Source of the DNA: Isosphaeraceae bacterium EP7
GTDB lineage: Bacteria > Planctomycetota > Planctomycetia > Isosphaerales > Isosphaeraceae
Direction of reading: 5' to 3'
DNA: 64,000 bases
NCBI GenBank assembly: GCA_038400315.1
Contig: CP151667.1
Coordinates: 4,661,174-4,725,173 of the forward strand
Shown: piece by piece, positions 34,876 through 43,696 of the stretch
Numbering within the stretch: position 1 is the first letter of the stretch
Layout: every line of letters starts with the position of its first letter
The notes under the pieces: generated by a model
What the model was told of the DNA's origin: nothing
The model's database searches: none
Seen by the model: only the letters and a program-made list of their open reading frames with translations
Position numbers and translations under genes: made by a program

Positions 34876-37752
34876 ATGAGACGCGGCTCAACCGTGCAGC
34901 CGTCGTGGCCAGGGATGGCCCCGTCGGATCGATCAGCGAACCGAGGTGACTTCCCGGGTCGCTCGAGCTTCGCCCCCGGCGGGTCGACGATGGCCGCGAT
35001 GGGCCTCCTCGTCGCCTTCGCTCTGCTGGCCCTCGGGGCCGGGCCGAAACCGCTGCCCGAGGGGACGATCACCGAGGTCGTCATCGAAGGGAACGACACG
35101 GTCCCCGCCGCCGACATCAAGGCGAAGCTCCAGAGCAGGGCGGGCCGGCCACTCGACCAGAAGACGATTGACGTCGATATGAAGAATCTCTTCGCCATGA
35201 AGAAATTCTCCGACGTTTTGCCGTATTACGACCCCGATCCCGACGGCAAGGGCTACAAGCTGATCTACAAGGTCACCGAGATGACCATGCTCACCTCGGT
35301 CGAGTTCCGGGGTCGCAAGAAGGTCAAGCTGAGCGACCTGGAAGAGGCCACCGAGCTGAAGAAGGGCTCCAGGGCCGATACCATGCGGGCCCGACTGGCC
35401 GTCAACCAGATCACCCGCGTCTACCAGGACAAGGGTTACGAGCTTGCCCGGGTCCAGCTGCTCGAAGGGGGCAAGGAAGGCGACACGAAGGTCGTCTTCG
35501 AGATCTACGAGGGGCCGTACTACCACGTCGGCAACGTGACCTTCAAAGGGAACACATTCGTCAGTGACGCCACGCTCGCCACGAAGGTTGGCAGCAGGGC
35601 CGCGATCCTCGGGCTCATCGGCGGAAAGTACCACAAGGAGAGCCTCGACGAGGATCGCCGCAAGCTCGTCGAGTATTACCAGGCCAATGGGTTCCTTGAG
35701 GTGAAGGTTAGCCCTGTCACACGGACCGGCAGCGACCTGGGCGACCTCCGTATCGAGTTCGTCATCTCCGAGGGGGTGCAGTACAAGGTCCGCGACCTGA
35801 AGTTCGAGGGGAACAAGAAGATCCCGTCCGAGGATCTGAAGGTTGGCCTGAACCTGCACTCCGGTCAGCCGTTTAACGACTCTGTGCGCGAGGCGGATCG
35901 CAAGAAGATCCTGACGAAGTATTACGAGCTCGGGTGTATCGACACCCAGATCAACCCGGAGCCGAAGTACACCGACCAGCCCGGCGTGATCGACTTGGTC
36001 TACGCGATCGACGAGGGCGAGGTGTACTACCTCGCCGACTTCCTTGTCCGCGGGAACCAGAGCACCCGCGATAAGGTCATCCGCCGAGAGGCGATCATGG
36101 CCGGGGTGCTCCCGGGCGAGACGCTCAACCTCAACCGGCTCGAGACTTATCGCACGCGACTGCAGAATCTGAACTATTTCCAGACCGACCCGCAGCTTGG
36201 CAAGGCGCTGGACATCAAGATCGTCAACCGCAGGCCGAACGATAAGCCCTACGGCGACCTGCCTGTGTTCGACATCGGCCAGGCCCCCAAGGAACGGATG
36301 CAGGATTCCCCGGTCGAGGTCACTCGGACTCGGATGCAGAGCCCCGACCCCGCACAGGACCCGATCCCCGCGCTGGAGCCCGGCCCGCCCCCATCGCTCG
36401 ACGAGCCACTTGAGGTCCCCGCGGCAACGGCCGAGCCTCAACCGGGGCAAGGAGTCGGCCTACCTTTCGGTGCGGGCGCCGACTTCCAGCCGCCCCCGGA
36501 TACCCCTCCGATGACGGTCGTCCCGCCGCCCGGCGGTGGCCGTAGGATGGACCCCCGACCGATCGCGCCTCAGGTGGTCTCCCCGGAAGGGCCTCCGCCC
36601 AGTTCACCCGACGGGTTCCCTGAGCTGCCCGGCGGTAACATGACGGACGTCGGCCCCGACCGCCAGGAGCCCTTTTCGAACAGGTCGTATGCCGATATCG
36701 TCACGCAGGTCGACGAGGCCCCGACCGGGCGACTCCTGTTCGGCGTCGGCGCGACCAGCTACGGCGGGCTCAGCGGAAATCTGATCCTCCACGAGCGGAA
36801 TTTCGACATCTTCAATGCTCCACGCAGCTTCGGCGACCTGACAAGCGGCCGCGCCTTCCGCGGAGCCGGCCAGGAGTTCCGGGTCGAGCTGTCGCCGGGT
36901 ACGCAGATCAATCGATTCGTGGTCAGCTTCCGCGACCCTTATCTCTTCGACCAGCCTCTCGGCTTCGGCTCCAGCGGCTACATCTTCCAGCGCATTTACA
37001 AGGACTGGACCGAAGGTCGCGCCGGCGGTCGGTTCTCGCTGGGCTATCAGTTCAGCCCGCAGGCCTACGCCGACATGGCCTTCCGCATTGAAGACGTGAA
37101 CCTCTACGGCTACAAATCCCCCGCGCCTGCCGACCTGCTCGCCGCGGCCGGCCACACGACGCTGGCCACGCTTCGCCCGAGCCTCCGCATCGATAACCGC
37201 AATAATCCATTCCTGCCGACGAAGGGTCAGTATCTCGAGTTGGCCTATGAGCAGCTCTGGGGCACCTTCACCGCCCCCAAGTTCACCGCCGAAGGTCGTC
37301 AACACTGGCAGACCGGCAGCCGCCCCGACGGCTCGGGTAAGCGCACCCTGACGGCCCGCGGATTCTTCGGGATCACCGGCCGAGACACACCGATCTACGA
37401 GCGGTTCTTTGCCGGCGACTTCCGCAGCATGCGAGGCTTCGCCTATCGCGGCGTCGGCCCGCACCAGCTCGGCGTGAACGTTGGCGGCGTCATGACAGCC
37501 GTCGGCTCCCTGGAATATCAGTTCCCCTGGACGGCCAGCGACACCCTCCAGCAGGTCATCTTCTGCGACTTCGGCACCGTCGAGGCCGACTACAGCTTCA
37601 CCAACTTCCGCGCCGCGGTCGGCACAGGCATCCGGGTTTCGATCCCCGCCCTCGGCCCCTTGCCGCTTGCATTCGACCTGGCCTTCCCTGTGGCCAAGGA
37701 CCCCGGCGACCAGACGAAGTACTTCACCTTCTTCATCGGCGCGTTCTGGTGA
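34876..37752 (+). CDS. bamA: Outer-membrane protein assembly factor BamA (POTRA plus barrel)
   Basis: 958 residues from ATG at 34876; a later ATG at 34990 (MAAMGLLVAFALLALGAGPK) gives the tidiest signal peptide. POTRA repeats run to about residue 450: ITEVVIEGNDTV, TSVEFRGRKKVK, VGNVTFKGNTFVSD, VRDLKFEGNKKIPSEDL and LADFLVRGNQSTRDKVI. Residues about 455-600 are a Pro-rich linker with PPPSLDEPLEVP-type sequence. The barrel follows from about 610 (GRLLFGVGATSYGGLSG) with FDIFNAPRSFGD, FRDPYLFDQPLGF, the lid-loop-like FAGDFRSMRGFAYRGVGP, and a C-terminal strand ending in FFIGAFW (terminal aromatic as expected). BamA inserts barrel proteins, so the cell has an outer membrane. No BamB-D nearby. 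Confidence 0.93.
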   Translation: MRRGSTVQPSWPGMAPSDRSANRGDFPGRSSFAPGGSTMAAMGLLVAFALLALGAGPKPLPEGTITEVVIEGNDTVPAADIKAKLQSRAGRPLDQKTIDVDMKNLFAMKKFSDVLPYYDPDPDGKGYKLIYKVTEMTMLTSVEFRGRKKVKLSDLEEATELKKGSRADTMRARLAVNQITRVYQDKGYELARVQLLEGGKEGDTKVVFEIYEGPYYHVGNVTFKGNTFVSDATLATKVGSRAAILGLIGGKYHKESLDEDRRKLVEYYQANGFLEVKVSPVTRTGSDLGDLRIEFVISEGVQYKVRDLKFEGNKKIPSEDLKVGLNLHSGQPFNDSVREADRKKILTKYYELGCIDTQINPEPKYTDQPGVIDLVYAIDEGEVYYLADFLVRGNQSTRDKVIRREAIMAGVLPGETLNLNRLETYRTRLQNLNYFQTDPQLGKALDIKIVNRRPNDKPYGDLPVFDIGQAPKERMQDSPVEVTRTRMQSPDPAQDPIPALEPGPPPSLDEPLEVPAATAEPQPGQGVGLPFGAGADFQPPPDTPPMTVVPPPGGGRRMDPRPIAPQVVSPEGPPPSSPDGFPELPGGNMTDVGPDRQEPFSNRSYADIVTQVDEAPTGRLLFGVGATSYGGLSGNLILHERNFDIFNAPRSFGDLTSGRAFRGAGQEFRVELSPGTQINRFVVSFRDPYLFDQPLGFGSSGYIFQRIYKDWTEGRAGGRFSLGYQFSPQAYADMAFRIEDVNLYGYKSPAPADLLAAAGHTTLATLRPSLRIDNRNNPFLPTKGQYLELAYEQLWGTFTAPKFTAEGRQHWQTGSRPDGSGKRTLTARGFFGITGRDTPIYERFFAGDFRSMRGFAYRGVGPHQLGVNVGGVMTAVGSLEYQFPWTASDTLQQVIFCDFGTVEADYSFTNFRAAVGTGIRVSIPALGPLPLAFDLAFPVAKDPGDQTKYFTFFIGAFW

Positions 37753-37779
37753 GATCCGGACTCGAGCCGATCTGGCCGC

Positions 37780-38364
37780 TCATTTTGAATTCAAGGGGAT
37801 CCGGATCACTAACCCGGCGAAGTTCGGGGACTTGGTTTGTCGCACGGAAAATCCCGCGTGACATCCGACACAGCCCGCCGTCAGCGGGATGGCCCCGGCA
37901 CGCTGGTAGTAGTCCTTCTCGACGCGCTCAAACTCGCCCTTTCCCGAGGCAATTTGCCTGACGGCCTCCAGCTCGAAATCGCTTTCCGCCTGATGATCGA
38001 GGCTCATCGCCTTGGTCGTTACGGCGATCCAACGGCTCTGGATTTTCGATTGTTCGGCCAGCTCATCGAAGACGTCCTCCATCGCTCGGGCGGGTAGGAT
38101 GGAATTGCCTTTCCGGAAGTAGTGGTGGTGAAGGGCCTCCAGGGTTGACGCGTAAATGGTGTGCATCAATTTGGCGCGATCGCGTGCTTGCTCGACCGTA
38201 ATAGGGAGATCGCCGTCGACCGGTGTTGAGACGGTCGAACGCTTGTCATCTTCCGGCCCGGGCCCGGCCATTGCGGGCGACTCGACGCTCGGGAGGTAGC
38301 CGGCGAACAAGGTTCCCATCCCGATGGCTACCCCGACCAGGCCTGTCAATGTTCCGCGACGCAT
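37780..38364 (-). CDS. Tll0287-like (DUF3365) heme-binding protein with one CxxCH
   Basis: 194 residues from ATG at 38364, with AAGGAG 9 bases upstream; an in-frame extension to 38553 would remove the signal peptide from the start (MRRGTLTGLVGVAIGMGTLFAGYL). The middle matches the DUF3365/Tll0287 pattern: helix AKLMHTIYASTLEALHHHYF, then KGNSILPARAMEDVFDEL and QSRWIAVTTKAMSLDHQAES. The single CVGCH near residue 172 is a c-type heme attachment site. So it is a periplasmic monoheme redox or sensing protein. Its partner is unknown. It converges with bamA, and an inverted repeat lies 208 bases upstream. Confidence 0.88.
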   Translation of the reverse strand: MRRGTLTGLVGVAIGMGTLFAGYLPSVESPAMAGPGPEDDKRSTVSTPVDGDLPITVEQARDRAKLMHTIYASTLEALHHHYFRKGNSILPARAMEDVFDELAEQSKIQSRWIAVTTKAMSLDHQAESDFELEAVRQIASGKGEFERVEKDYYQRAGAIPLTAGCVGCHAGFSVRQTKSPNFAGLVIRIPLNSK

Positions 38365-38571
38365 CTCGGCAATCTCCTTGATCAGGGCTTGGCGCTGATT
38401 GAATCGAAATTCGTGAGCTGATCGATGGCCTGATTCTCGCGAGACCTCGCCGGTAGAGCCTCCGTCTCGCAATCCGCCCCCCCATAGTGTGTTCACCTCG
38501 CTCTGGAAAAGCGTCCGTGACGACCGGTCTGGCGATGGCGAGGATTGGGACAAAGAGATCTCCTAGGATTG

Positions 38572-38595
38572 AAACAGGATAGCCATGTCCTGTTT
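38572..38595. promoter_or_regulatory. Inverted repeat upstream of the heme-protein gene, possible operator
   Basis: AAACAGGA, 8-base spacer, TCCTGTTT: two perfect 8-base half-sites. They sit 208 bases upstream of the ATG at 38364, the right distance for a regulated promoter with a leader. Confidence 0.45.
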
Positions 38596-39211
38596 AACAA
38601 TAATCACGCCGCGAGGCAATCGGGTCAGTCTCGACAAATGGTCGGGTCGCTAGCGAATTGGCTGGAGTAAGGGCTTTTCAGGCAGACATCGACGGCCAAA
38701 TTTTGAAATCGCTTTTCTCGGAATCAGGTCGAGGGAGCTTTGACAGAAGCTTGGAATTCCGGGGCACACCGCATCGTGAATCCGACATGGTACTGTCCGA
38801 GTCACGGTCCTTTTGACTCAGGCTCAAGTCGAAGGGCATCATTCGGCTGATCCAGACAGTGCGAGTCGAAACCAATTTTGCACCGCTCGAATCCCATCGA
38901 CCCATCGAGTTTGTCTTCCGCCGGCGGAGAGATTCTTATCCCGATCGTCGTCATGAAGAATTCTCGGATAAGCGATGGGCCCCTGGCAGTATCCAGACTC
39001 CTTGGGTTTCTGATGTCGTTGGGCTGGCCTTCCTTCCGGTCCCTCCTGGCGTGTACCTTTGATTCAGCAACATCGACGCGTTTTGCGACACTCGGAAAGA
39101 TCAAAGGTCGCCGAGACTCGGCTCGGGTTTGATCGAGCCAATCGCGATGGACCGAAATCATCGCGATCTCGATCGCCCTTCCGAAGGGCACGACTCGCGA
39201 TTGGGGAACGA
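38596..39211. other. Intergenic region, no gene seen
   Basis: 616 bases between the heme-protein promoter region and the small membrane protein. Open frames here are short or basic and unconvincing on both strands. Base composition is less GC-rich than the neighbouring genes. No tRNA-like fold recognised. Confidence 0.45.
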
Positions 39212-39400
39212 ATGCACGACTACTTTTACCTGGCCGTGATGATCTCGGGTGCCGTCCTGATGATGCTCGTTGGATATCTCGGAATCTGGTGGATGTGCCT
39301 CCAGATCCCCTCGGACGAGCCTGTGATTCGTCCGACGAGTGATGCAGAGTCGACACCAATCATCGGACAGACGGCACGAGAAGCGCCGTACAAAGCCTGA
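39212..39400 (+). CDS. Small single-helix membrane protein
   Basis: 62 residues beginning MHDYFYLAVMISGAVLMMLV, with one membrane helix (about 6-30) and a polar tail (PSDEPVIRPTSDAEST). GGGGAA lies 8 bases upstream. The helix and tail look genuine, but nothing identifies a family. It precedes the nitrilase gene by 258 bases. Confidence 0.5.
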   Translation: MHDYFYLAVMISGAVLMMLVGYLGIWWMCLQIPSDEPVIRPTSDAESTPIIGQTAREAPYKA

Positions 39401-39658
39401 GGAAAGCCCTGTTTGCTGCATCTGGCTTCACGAATCCATCCTTTCGATGTCCGAGCGGATCATTCGTTGAGGAAGGCACGATCGGCGGATTCCACGGTCC
39501 GAGTTCATCCTGCGATCCTGCTCGTTCATCCATCGAGGATTCGGTTCCATCCCACGATCGTCGAAGGATAGACGACTGGCGAGTTATACGGGCGGTATCG
39601 CTGCGTTCCGACCTAGTCCGTACAACGGAGTGTGTTGGCGAACCTCCGGAGCCGCGAA

Positions 39659-40669
39659 ATGACGACCGTCCGAGCCGCCGTGGTGCAGTCAGCCCCCGTC
39701 GCTTTCGACTGCAGGAGGACCCTGGAGAAAGTCGGCGAGCTGGCCGCGGAAGCGTCCGCGTTAGGGGCGAAGCTTATCGTTTTCCCCGAAGCGTTCCTCT
39801 CCGGCTATCCGCGTGGGCTCGACTTCGGCGCCAGGGTTGGCTCACGCACCCCCGATGGACGGGAATGGTTCCGTCGCTACTGGGAAAGCTCGGTCGACGT
39901 TCCGGGCCCCGAGATCCAGGAGATTGCGTCGATCGCTCGGGACTCGGGGGCCTTCATAGTCATCGGCGTCATCGAGCGAGATCGGGGGACGCTTTACTGC
40001 TCGGTCCTGTTCTTCGGCCCCGGCGGCACCCTGATGGGCAAGCATCGCAAGCTCATGCCGACGGCGGCCGAACGGCTCATCTGGGGGTTCGGCGACGGCT
40101 CGACCATCCCGGTGTTCGAGACCCCGATCGGTCGCCTGGGCGCGGCGATCTGCTGGGAGAATTACATGCCTCTCCTGCGGACGCACCTCTACGCCCAGGG
40201 CATCGAACTCTACTGTGCGCCGACTGCCGATGACCGCGAGAGCTGGCAGTCGACCGTCCGCCACATCGCGGTGGAAGGGCGCTGCTTCGTGCTCTCGTGC
40301 AACCAGTTCGCCCTTCGATCGGACTATCCGGCCGACTACCCGGCGATTCAGGGAGATGACCCCACGACCGTCATGTCGCGCGGGGGAAGTTGCATTGTCG
40401 ACCCGCTGGGACGGGTCCTTGCCGGCCCGCTCTATGATTGTCCGGGGATCCTCACGGCGGACCTGGATCTCGGCGAAGTGGCGAGGGGCAAGTTTGACCT
40501 CGACGTCGTCGGCCATTACGCGCGTCCGGATGTCTTTCGACTGATCGTCAATACATCGCCGACTCCGCCAGTCGTTGCCGGGGCGATGGCTTTGCAATCC
40601 GAGATCCACAGGGGGCGTGAAGCCGATTCCGGCGCGTTCTCCGACGAGCCTGGAAAGAGACTCTCATGA
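39659..40669 (+). CDS. Nitrilase (carbon-nitrogen hydrolase superfamily)
   Basis: 336 residues from ATG at 39659, with GGAG about 9 bases upstream. Catalytic triad of the superfamily is complete: E44 in VFPEAFLSGYPRG, K131 in GKHRKLMPTAAER (with assisting E138) and nucleophile C165 in GAAICWENYMPLLR. The EAFLSGYPRG and CWENYMPLLR blocks are specific for branch-1 nitrilases, which convert nitriles to carboxylic acids and ammonia; related cyanide hydratases are less likely. Near the end, YARPDVFRLIVN is the typical C-terminal block. The stop overlaps the start of the SufS-SufE gene by four bases (ATGA), so the two are coupled. Confidence 0.93.
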   Translation: MTTVRAAVVQSAPVAFDCRRTLEKVGELAAEASALGAKLIVFPEAFLSGYPRGLDFGARVGSRTPDGREWFRRYWESSVDVPGPEIQEIASIARDSGAFIVIGVIERDRGTLYCSVLFFGPGGTLMGKHRKLMPTAAERLIWGFGDGSTIPVFETPIGRLGAAICWENYMPLLRTHLYAQGIELYCAPTADDRESWQSTVRHIAVEGRCFVLSCNQFALRSDYPADYPAIQGDDPTTVMSRGGSCIVDPLGRVLAGPLYDCPGILTADLDLGEVARGKFDLDVVGHYARPDVFRLIVNTSPTPPVVAGAMALQSEIHRGREADSGAFSDEPGKRLS

Positions 40670-42501
40670 ACTCGCCCCACGAAACGCATCGGCCCTCGAA
40701 GGGTATTGGCGGGCGGGTGCCGCTGGCCGGAATCCGTTCTCTCTTCCCCGCCTTGAAGCAGGACGTTCATGGCAAGCCGCTGGTCTACCTCGACAACGCC
40801 GCCAGCACCCAGAAGCCGCGGGTCGTCATCGATGCCCTCGTTCGGTTCTACGAAATGGACAATTCGAACGTCCATCGGGGGGCCCATGCGCTGAGCGACC
40901 GCGCCACAGCGGCCTACGAGCGAGCACGCGATACGGTCAGACGTTTCCTGAATGCCCGAGAGGCCGGGGAGATCGTGTTCGTCCGGGGTGCCACCGAGGC
41001 GATCAACCTCGTAGCCCAGACGTTCGGCCGCCAGCAGGTCGGCCCCGGCGATGAGGTGGTGGTCACAGCGCTGGAGCATCACGCCAACCTCGTGCCCTGG
41101 CAGCAACTCTGCCGCGAGAAGGACGCAGTCCTACGCGTCGTGCCGATTACCGACCGCGGCGAGATCCGGCTGGACGCCCTGGAATCAGTGCTGAATCCTC
41201 GCACGAAGCTCGTCGCTGTGTCCCACGTCTCCAATGCCCTCGGCACGGTCAACCCGGTGAAAGAGGTTGTTGCTGCGGCCCACCGATGGTCCGTGCCGGT
41301 GCTGGTCGACGGCGCCCAAGCCGCTCCCCATGTCCACGTCGACGTTCAGGATCTAGACTGCGATTTCTATGTCTTCTCGGGCCACAAGGTATACGGGCCA
41401 ATGGGCATCGGGGTTCTGTACGGGAAGTCGGAGCGGCTCGCCGCGATGCCCCCCTGGCAGTTCGGCGGAGACATGGTCGAGACGGTCGGTTTCGATGAGA
41501 CCACGTTCAATGAGGCCCCCTATCGGTTCGAGGCGGGTACCCCGAATGTCGCCGGTGCGGTCGGACTGGCGACTGCCCTGGAGTTCCTGGAAGGGCTCGG
41601 CCGTGACGAGGTGGCCGCTCATGAGTCCGAGCTGCTGGAGCTGGCCCTGAAACGCCTCTCGGAGATTCCGGGCATCCGGATCGTTGGCGAGCCGAGCGAA
41701 CGCGCCGGGGTCATCTCGTTCTCGGTGGAAGACCCGCCGATGTCGGCCCTCGATGTGGCAGCCCGCCTCGATGCGGAAGGGATCGCCGTCCGAGCCGGGA
41801 ACCATTGCTGCATGCCTCTGATGGGGCGACTCGGAATTCCGGGAACGGTCCGCGCCTCCTTCGGCCTCTACAACAACGAGGACGACGTCGAGCGACTGGC
41901 GTCCGCCGTCAGCGCGATCATTTCAGATTCGATCAAAGTCCGCCCCGTCTCTGGTCATCGAAGCTTGACGGAGAAGGACTCGGGCCCTTCGGGGTCGAGA
42001 GAGCGGGCGGAGACGGTCGGCATGGTTGCAGCGACTCTTCTCGACGAGTTCGATGCAATGGAGGACTGGGCCGAGCGTTATGAATTCCTCATCGACCTGG
42101 GACGTCGAGCTCCGGCCTTGAGTGACGACCTGAAGACAGAAGCCAATCGGGTGCGAGGCTGCCAGAGTACGGTCTACATGGCACCCAGTCTCAAGCCAGG
42201 TACGCTCGACGTCATCGAGTTCAAGGCGGATAGCGACAGCGAACTGGTCAAAGGGCTGCTCGCCTTGTTGCATCTCCTTTTCTCCGGCCATCGCGCTGAA
42301 GACGTGCTCGCCTTCGACCTTCCGCGATTCCTCGAAATGGCCGGTCTGAACTCGAATCTGACGACCGGGCGGAGAAACGGCCTGGCGGAGATGATCAAAC
42401 GTCTTCAAGGATTCGCTGCCGGATGCCAGGTCGCCAATTCGACGATCGATCCAAGGCATTCAAGCCCCGCTCAACAAACAATCGCAGGTCGCCCCGCTTG
42501 A
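40666..42501 (+). CDS. sufS: Cysteine desulfurase fused to SufE (SufS-SufE)
   Basis: 611 residues. Residues about 15-425 are group II cysteine desulfurase: PLP-binding YLDNAASTQKPR, H138 in LEHHANLVPW, D215 in LVDGAQAAPHV, the PLP lysine K241 in FSGHKVYGPMGIGV, and persulfide Cys C381/C382 in RAGNHCCMPLM, then RASFGLYNNEDDVERL. After a linker (about 425-450) comes a SufE domain (455-590): LIDLGRRAPALSDDLK, then EANRVRGCQSTVYM with the sulfur-acceptor Cys C499. Free Cys gives alanine and a persulfide passed from C381/C382 to C499 in the same chain, for Fe-S assembly by SufBCD (not in window). Separate SufS and SufE are the usual arrangement. Confidence 0.94.
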   Translation: MNSPHETHRPSKGIGGRVPLAGIRSLFPALKQDVHGKPLVYLDNAASTQKPRVVIDALVRFYEMDNSNVHRGAHALSDRATAAYERARDTVRRFLNAREAGEIVFVRGATEAINLVAQTFGRQQVGPGDEVVVTALEHHANLVPWQQLCREKDAVLRVVPITDRGEIRLDALESVLNPRTKLVAVSHVSNALGTVNPVKEVVAAAHRWSVPVLVDGAQAAPHVHVDVQDLDCDFYVFSGHKVYGPMGIGVLYGKSERLAAMPPWQFGGDMVETVGFDETTFNEAPYRFEAGTPNVAGAVGLATALEFLEGLGRDEVAAHESELLELALKRLSEIPGIRIVGEPSERAGVISFSVEDPPMSALDVAARLDAEGIAVRAGNHCCMPLMGRLGIPGTVRASFGLYNNEDDVERLASAVSAIISDSIKVRPVSGHRSLTEKDSGPSGSRERAETVGMVAATLLDEFDAMEDWAERYEFLIDLGRRAPALSDDLKTEANRVRGCQSTVYMAPSLKPGTLDVIEFKADSDSELVKGLLALLHLLFSGHRAEDVLAFDLPRFLEMAGLNSNLTTGRRNGLAEMIKRLQGFAAGCQVANSTIDPRHSSPAQQTIAGRPA

Positions 42502-42632
42502 TCAGGAGGCTGAAAAGTCCGGGCGGAACAGACAGGTTGTCATTCGTTTTTCGACCTTGGCGATCAAGGTCATCGCCCGAAGTCCTGGCGAGATCTGGGC
42601 CTGTTTACCGGCTAGGATCCGACAAAAGCGAA

Positions 42633-42666
42633 GACGCCCCGGCGAGGTGGGCCTCGCCGGGGCGTC
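42633..42666 (-). terminator. Hairpin serving the converging genes at 42501 and 42727
   Basis: GACGCCCCGGCGAGG, loop TGGG, CCTCGCCGGGGCGTC: a 15-bp perfect stem. Read on the minus strand it is followed by TTCGCTTTTG, which makes it a better terminator for the small lipoprotein gene. Confidence 0.8.
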
Positions 42667-42726
42667 CTTGATTCGCAGGGCCGCCGACCGAAATCGGTCA
42701 GGCGGCCTGATTTGTACGCGAGCCGA

Positions 42727-42960
42727 TCACGGCCCGAGTCCGCCGTGGGTGCGGAACGGGGTCATGTGAGAGGGCTGATCGAGGAACCAGAAACGGTTCC
42801 ACTCGTCGCCGGCCTGTCGGAGATTCTCCGAGTCGACCAGCAGTTGTTCCACCCGCTGCGGCGGGTTGGCCGCATAGCGCGGCAAGGGCACTGGCGCACA
42901 TCCCTGGCCCAGGGCGAGGGTAGCCACCACCAGGGCGATGGCCAACAACGATTTCCGCAT
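42727..42960 (-). CDS. Small lipoprotein of unknown function
   Basis: 77 residues: MRKSLLAIALVVATLALGQG followed by a Cys (C21) as a likely lipidation site, although the -3 residue is Gly rather than Leu. The mature part is polar (QRVEQLLVDSENLRQAGDEW), then WFLDQPSHMTPFRTHGG. No family recognised. It sits 232 bases downstream of the HU gene on the same strand. Confidence 0.75.
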   Translation of the reverse strand: MRKSLLAIALVVATLALGQGCAPVPLPRYAANPPQRVEQLLVDSENLRQAGDEWNRFWFLDQPSHMTPFRTHGGLGP

Positions 42961-43192
42961 GTGGGGTCCCTCCCGACGTCGATCCTGGCCGCCAGATCGA
43001 TCGGCCGCGGCGTCCTGACCGCGATCGTCCGACCTGCTCGGGTCGCCTTCATCGCCTCGGCCCGGAGGCCTTGGTCGAGCTCGGCGCAGCCCGAGTCCGT
43101 TCGCAACTATCGAGGCTCGCCCGGCTACTCCGTCCGATTCGCTTCAACGCGAGGCAACCGCGGCTGGCCTCATCCGGGGGAGGGACGGGTGG

Positions 43193-43582
43193 TCACTCTC
43201 CGGAGTCGGCCCGTGCCGAAGTTTCCGATCGGGGCGGCTGGGCGGGCCCGTTACTTACTTCATCGGCTTCTCGCTCGTCGTCCAACAGCGGAAGATCCTG
43301 CGGATTCATCTTTCGGACGAGTTCTTCCATTTCCTTGCCCGGCTTGAACGTGACTACGTTCTTGGGGGGCACGTAAACCTTGTCGCCGGTCCGAGGGTTG
43401 CGGGCCTTGCGGGGGGCCCGACGCTTGACCTCGAAGACGCCGAAATTGCGCAGCTCGATCCGCCCTTCGGAAACCAGCGTCTGGATGATCGCGTCAAGGG
43501 TTCTCTGGACGATGTCCTTGGTCTTGAGCTGGGTCAGACCGATGTCCTCGGAAATCTTCTTGACGATCTCTTTCTTGGTCAC
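43193..43582 (-). CDS. HU/IHF-family DNA-binding protein
   Basis: 129 residues from a GTG start at 43582, with AGGAG 10 bases upstream. Typical HU/IHF order: [54 protein letters not shown], the DNA-inserting arm [15 protein letters not shown], and [16 protein letters not shown]. It bends or wraps DNA as a dimer. After about residue 95 there is an acidic, Pro/Ser-rich tail ([16 protein letters not shown]) not found in enterobacterial HU. The gene diverges from nothing nearby; it is the last before the small lipoprotein. Confidence 0.93.
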   Translation of the reverse strand: MTKKEIVKKISEDIGLTQLKTKDIVQRTLDAIIQTLVSEGRIELRNFGVFEVKRRAPRKARNPRTGDKVYVPPKNVVTFKPGKEMEELVRKMNPQDLPLLDDEREADEVSNGPAQPPRSETSARADSGE

Positions 43583-43696
43583 TTGGCGGTCTCCTGATGG
43601 ACGGGGTGACCCGTGCCTCGGCGATCGGCTCAACTGTATTTGTAGCTTGGACTAATGTCAAGAAAATTTACTGAAGTGGGCGTCTCGAGCTTAGAC

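Noticed and set aside
34933-36450. 505-residue open frame on the minus strand
   Set aside because: Antisense to bamA; low-information Leu/Asp/Val-rich sequence with no recognisable domain.
38802-39359. 185-residue open frame on the minus strand
   Set aside because: Basic, no motif, and overlaps a better small membrane-protein gene on the other strand.
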